In this document: in pieces, positions 61,801 through 64,000 of the stretch
How the letters are laid out: the number at the start of each line of letters is the position of its first letter
Numbering within the stretch: the first letter of the stretch is position 1
From: Manduca sexta
Taxonomy: Eukaryota; Arthropoda; Insecta; Lepidoptera; Sphingidae
NCBI RefSeq assembly: GCF_014839805.1
Contig: NC_051119.1
Span: 1,846,245 to 1,910,244 of the forward strand
Reading direction: 5' to 3'
Length of the DNA: 64,000 nt
The notes under the pieces: generated by a model
Told to the model about the DNA's origin: nothing
Seen by the model: only the letters and a program-made list of their open reading frames with translations
Database searches by the model: none
Program-made: the position numbers and the translations under genes

Positions 61801-64000
61801 TTGCATGTATTAAGTGAGCTCCAAGGATAATCGAGAGACAAAAGACGTTGTGTCCCTCGGTAACCGGCACAGTTATGCTGGCCTTCCTAATTGCTTTTTC
61901 ACGTTTTTCAATATACGTACGCTGATACGAGTCGTTCGCTTGTTTGTACGGCTGCCCACTAACAGTAACATTGCATAGTACTTGGGTATACGACATGTTA
62001 CTGCACGCATGCTATTCAGAAGTGCATCCTAGTTGTTAACCTTAAGGCCATCTAGAATCGTATCTTCCGTGGGTTGACGATTGACACTATATTCTTAAAA
62101 CTTAGAATGAGTCATGTGACAGCTGTCAAAGTAACGTGACGGGTTACGAGCAAAATAAGTAATTAATGTCGATTATTAAAATTCGTATTGATTCAAAACA
62201 TGTTTGAGTTGATACTTACTAATACATAATCAATTATATATCGAAAAAATTAACCAGCAGTAATATATTACATGTTTTTATTCAATTAAAGCTATTTTAA
62301 TGTTTTACGTTCATTTTAATGTCATATAATTATTTCTATTTATTTTATTTGCCAACCTGATAGTTTATAGTCTGTGATAAGGAGCGTTACTATTGCTGCA
62401 GTTCCACTAATAAAGCATGTTTCTTTTCGCCCACATTGTATCGTCCAAAATACATACATAAATCGTATCACGCCTCTATCCCATGAGGGTAGGCCGAGAC
62501 TACGGAATGCCACTTTGCACGATTCTGGCAAACTTCTCTCGCTTCCTCCACCTTCATCAATCTTTTCATGCATTCCCGCCGACTCAGGGTACTTTTGGTT
62601 TTTACTAAGAATGTTATAGACGTTGATATTTGAATGGTCGGTGCGGTGGACCCCTACCGGCTCTTCCTCCACATTCGCCTTATCCTCTTTGTCAGTCTCC
62701 TATCACCCATCCTCTCCAAATGCCCAAACTAGCTGGGTCTAATCGTCCAAATTACAAAATTGTATCGGTGTAATTTCAGTGACAGTTGTCACGTGGCTCA
62801 TCGTAAATTGTACAAAGCGAAATCTATAGTCTATACATCTAGTTGGATCTAGTAAAACACTGTAATTTATAAATGGCCTTAGGAATGTTTCAGTTGCCTC
62901 TGATCCGTTTCTCCATCAGTATCATGTTTTGTTAATACCCGTGTCTATGGTTCGAAGTGTATTCTACTTCCGGGTTTTTCTGTATCAGTAAGTAATAGAT
63001 AACTGACGCTGGAAGCGACGGAGTTTCCTTATTAACGAGTCTATATTTATTTTTATACATTCGGCTATGTAATGAAATAGTATAGTTTTGCTTAAAATTA
63101 GACCTGATTATTTTCTCCACAGAGAAATCTCTTTAGTCTGTCTAAGACCCAGTGCCAATATATTTTGTGGACCAGGAAATTTCGAGTTAGAATCTGAGCT
63201 TAGACAATAATGTATGTAAATTTTTAATATCACTTATTTGCGATTGGATTCTTCGAATTGAATTCAGATGGCTATTCTAAACATCGATTAATTTCTATAA
63301 GTTTATATAAAAACATTAGTCACCCGGGATTGAGGGAAGACACATGATATTTCATACGCGGAGAAGGCAGCCGAAAAAGTGCTTTCAAGACGCGCCCCAC
63401 CACTTTTCGAGCGGGAGTGTTGCGGAGTAAGAGGACTGATCCGAGCTTCAGCCTCAACGATATTCGTAGTAGTGTGCGCGTGTACTCATGCTGCTCACGC
63501 ACACTGTAAGCGATCAGGCAAGGTAGTGTGGTGTGGCGTGGGGTTCGGTCTTCCGAGAGTCCACTTGGGTCAAATATTATTAGTCAAGTACTGATACTAA
63601 AGTTAAAGATCACTTATTCTTTTTATTTACCTTAAATAAAGATATGCTGGCGGTTATTTAAATTTTTATCCTAAGCTAGGTTTTCAGTTACAAAGGCAAT
63701 AAAAGAAGGTTTGAAGCATGAAGGTAACTGGATTATACTTAAAGGTCATTTTCATATGACGTAATGACAGATAAGATAGATCAAACAAGAAGCTAGGGCA
63801 GGGAATCTAAACTGTAAGACACATTTTGGAAATAAAAGAGATTTTCTCTGTCATTTATGATTATTTACTTGCACATATATTTATTAGTTATATGGAAGCA
63901 GGAACTGTCGTGTGTTTAGTTATGTCCGTCGACTGAAAATACATAATGTGCAATGTGTTGCAGTAGCAGTGGCGACGTACCCGGTGCAGGGCGCGGGCGT
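48898..64000 (+). CDS. Small single-pass membrane protein, partial, long introns
   Basis: Exon 1 (48898-48975) encodes an acidic/basic start, MFGDDDNDPFKDFDRKFKKQ, in good start context. A later exon (59215-59355, acceptor TGTGCAG, donor GTGAGT) has the same phase 0. It encodes SFEQARHVHNVM, then a membrane segment (VVVPVLAGLAVLVAVAL) and a cysteine/arginine cluster (CCYRCCRPRNRSRSARR). A third (61175-61225) reads PTQPGGAAPYPQQQYT and a fourth (63964 to the window end) reads AVATYPVQGAG. These last two agree in phase 1, giving a Pro/Gln-rich cytoplasmic tail. The step from 59355 (phase 0) to 61175 (needs phase 1) does not fit, so a small exon is missing or there is an indel. The short N-terminus lacks a signal peptide. 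The family is not recognised. Assigning exon 1 to this gene is inference. Confidence 0.5.
49175..49288 (+). CDS. Possible cassette exon of the membrane-protein gene
   Basis: A 114-base open stretch in phase 0 lies between an acceptor (GGTGCAG|GCG) and a donor (ACT|GTGAGT). It would add 38 residues (AEALSDDVTPRECNV, then a Cys/Ser-rich end) between exon 1 and the transmembrane exon without breaking the frame. Nothing else supports it. Confidence 0.25.
49300..50020. other. Intron sequence, nothing recognised
   Basis: AT-rich intronic DNA of the membrane-protein gene. Confidence 0.4.
50025..50175 (-). repeat. SINE body fragment, minus
   Basis: In reverse it carries ACTGAGAGGGATTAGGCC, GTAGACTTCACATGCC and the AT tail of the SINE at 11321-11690. 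Confidence 0.75.
50560..50715 (-). mobile_element. Decayed Lep1-like Helitron
   Basis: In reverse: AAATATTTGGAAGTTTGTTA then GAAGTAAGCACAGAAACAGC and ATTTGGCACATGGATGGAC. This is the body typical of these elements; the ends are gone. Confidence 0.45.
51120..51420 (-). mobile_element. Decayed Lep1-like Helitron
   Basis: In reverse it begins TTTATTATAAAAACGAGATT then AATATTCGACTG, with GAAGTAAATGCAGAAATAGA, and ends in GGGCGAAACGGCGAGCAAC, a degraded 3' hairpin region. Confidence 0.5.
51640..51947 (+). mobile_element. Lep1-like Helitron, diverged
   Basis: The body AAAATGTTTGGATATAATAA, AGAAGTAAACTCAGAAACG and the 3' end GGGGGAAGCCGCGAGCAACA, then ACTAG and a host T, fit the pattern. Confidence 0.6.
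52222..52397 (+). repeat. LINE-like 3' end, second copy, plus
   Basis: Inverted partner of 822-1000. Begins near CCAGCTCGAGCTGG and ends GATGAATAAAGCATTTCAAT then an A-rich stretch. The sequence upstream of 52222 shows no reverse transcriptase frame, so this is either a 5'-truncated LINE or a LINE-tailed SINE. Confidence 0.5.
52400..53460. other. Intron sequence, nothing recognised
   Basis: AT-rich intronic DNA; a piece at 53155-53300 has the feel of another non-autonomous element (GTATGTATGTATTTTAAAGC) but has no definable ends. Confidence 0.35.
53467..54353 (+). mobile_element. Non-autonomous Helitron, copy 2, with internal 123-bp repeats
   Basis: It starts TCTATACTATTATATAAAGC after a host A and ends with the hairpin GCGGGCGGAGCCGCGGGC, then AAAAGCTAG, before a host T. 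This is exactly the A^T insertion pattern of Helitrons. It has a (GTTT)n tract and four 123-bp units starting at 53527, 53650, 53773 and 53896. It is highly similar to copy 1 at 30118-31010 and lies in intron 1 of the membrane-protein gene. Confidence 0.88.
54360..55355. other. Intron sequence, nothing recognised
   Basis: An open stretch at 54787-55044 has no domain and no splice borders. Confidence 0.35.
55647..56324 (+). mobile_element. hAT-type MITE with 8-bp target duplication
   Basis: A 678-bp element with terminal repeats CAGGGATGTTATGG and CCATAACATCCCTA, flanked by the perfect 8-bp duplication GTCTCGAG (55639-55646 and 56325-56332). Length and CAGGG termini are those of hAT elements. 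Both ends are full of short GGATA/GGTTACGG/TTTCGGATA motifs, likely transposase-binding subterminal repeats. It has no transposase. It contains a long (TA)n tract. Confidence 0.9.
55803..55869. repeat. (TA)n microsatellite of about 33 units
   Basis: An uninterrupted TA run inside the hAT MITE. The related copy at 56853 has only a short A-rich stretch at the same place, so the tract expanded in this copy. Confidence 0.95.
56853..57060 (+). mobile_element. Second hAT MITE copy, 5' part only
   Basis: It starts CAGGGATGTTATGGATATGA and follows the first copy through TTCGGATTATCCG and TATGTAATACAGTA. It then loses similarity and no matching 3' terminus was found downstream. Confidence 0.7.
57613..57819 (+). 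mobile_element. Short hAT-like MITE, about 207 bp
   Basis: Ends share a 13-bp inverted repeat (AGCGGTCGGCAAC at the left, its complement GTTGCCGACCGCT at the right). The interior has GTGGCCC motifs at both sides, common in hAT MITEs. No 8-bp duplication is visible, so it is old or one end is altered. Confidence 0.6.
57830..58520. other. Intron sequence, nothing recognised
   Basis: AT-rich DNA; a SINE trace near 57840-57895 (GGGCACGAATTCCATACTT) is too short to define. Confidence 0.35.
58525..58569. repeat. Perfect 21-bp fold-back with 3-base loop
   Basis: The arm 58525-58545 is the exact reverse complement of 58549-58569 and TAT forms the loop. The arms contain CACCCGCTTGTAC. No flanking duplication is seen. 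The next bases outside (T and C) do not pair, so the palindrome has sharp borders. Confidence 0.95.
58920..59005 (+). repeat. Fragment of a common lepidopteran interspersed repeat
   Basis: AACGAGCAAGCGGCTTGCCT then GATAAGCGGTTCGCAC is a diverged relative of the piece at 17475-17575. Confidence 0.45.
59356..61174. other. Intron of the membrane-protein gene; missing exon expected
   Basis: A small coding exon of 3n+1 bases may be hidden here, as the flanking exons disagree in phase. I could not single one out. No repeat with defined ends was found. Confidence 0.35.
61255..61487 (-). repeat. SINE, second family, minus
   Basis: The reverse-oriented body (CTTTATTTTCGAAAGGGGTA at left) and the head complement (GGGATTCGATCC and ACTACGCCACCAA at right) show a nearly full copy just inside the intron after 61225. 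Confidence 0.7.
61490..62450. other. Intron sequence, nothing recognised
   Basis: AT-rich intronic DNA with no defined element. Confidence 0.35.
62455..62735. repeat. Interspersed repeat common in Lepidoptera
   Basis: ATCACGCCTCTATCCCATGA, ACTTCTCTCGCTTCCTCCAC and CATCAATCTTTTCATGCATT belong to a widely scattered moth repeat, often found as the tail of longer elements. Orientation and family are not settled. Confidence 0.5.
62740..63960. other. Intron sequence before the last visible exon
   Basis: No feature recognised until the acceptor (TTGCAG) at 63963. Confidence 0.35.

Overview
The window is nuclear DNA of an insect, almost certainly a moth or butterfly. The reasons are AT-rich non-coding sequence, spliced genes with short GC-rich exons, and the repeats: tRNA-derived SINEs with typical lepidopteran bodies, Helitrons that end in a GC hairpin plus CTAG (Lep1-like), a Tc1/mariner element of DD37D spacing, and hAT MITEs. 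There is one 500-base assembly gap (1001-1500). Nothing prokaryotic, such as operons or CRISPR, is present.

Layout. 1-7 kb: AT-rich and gene-poor, with a broken Mutator-like transposase (2811-3444), two palindromic fold-backs and a LINE-like 3' end that runs into the gap. 7.15-8.46 kb: a 1305-bp mariner-type element, followed 63 bp later by a CpG-rich patch with an NRF1-type site that may be a promoter. 10.09-11.22 kb (minus): an intact single-exon beta-1,3-galactosyltransferase. 11.3-19 kb: a SINE, then about 7 kb of mostly unique sequence with GC-rich patches but no convincing gene. 19.17-20.48 kb: a second, nearly identical mariner copy in the opposite orientation. 20.99-22.29 kb: a three-exon gene of unknown function. 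22.7-37 kb: Helitron and SINE remnants, one full Helitron with four internal 123-bp repeats, and one isolated exon candidate.

The gene-dense part is 37.4-49 kb. A nine-exon SLC18-type vesicular amine transporter relative (plus) is followed by a SHIPPO-repeat ciliary/sperm-tail protein of the ODF3/CIMAP family (plus). The mitochondrial ribosomal protein mL54 (minus) is convergent with it. A small single-pass membrane protein (plus) starts at 48.9 kb, diverges from mL54, and spreads over at least 15 kb to the end of the window, with a second full Helitron and a hAT MITE in its first intron.

The genes have unrelated jobs: Golgi glycosylation, vesicular transport, axoneme structure and mitochondrial translation. 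Main points for follow-up: the inverted mariner pair that shares a frameshift, the unknown three-exon gene, a frameshift in the transporter's second exon, and the perfect fold-backs. All exon calls were made by eye from reading frame, splice signals, phase and family resemblance. No database search was run.
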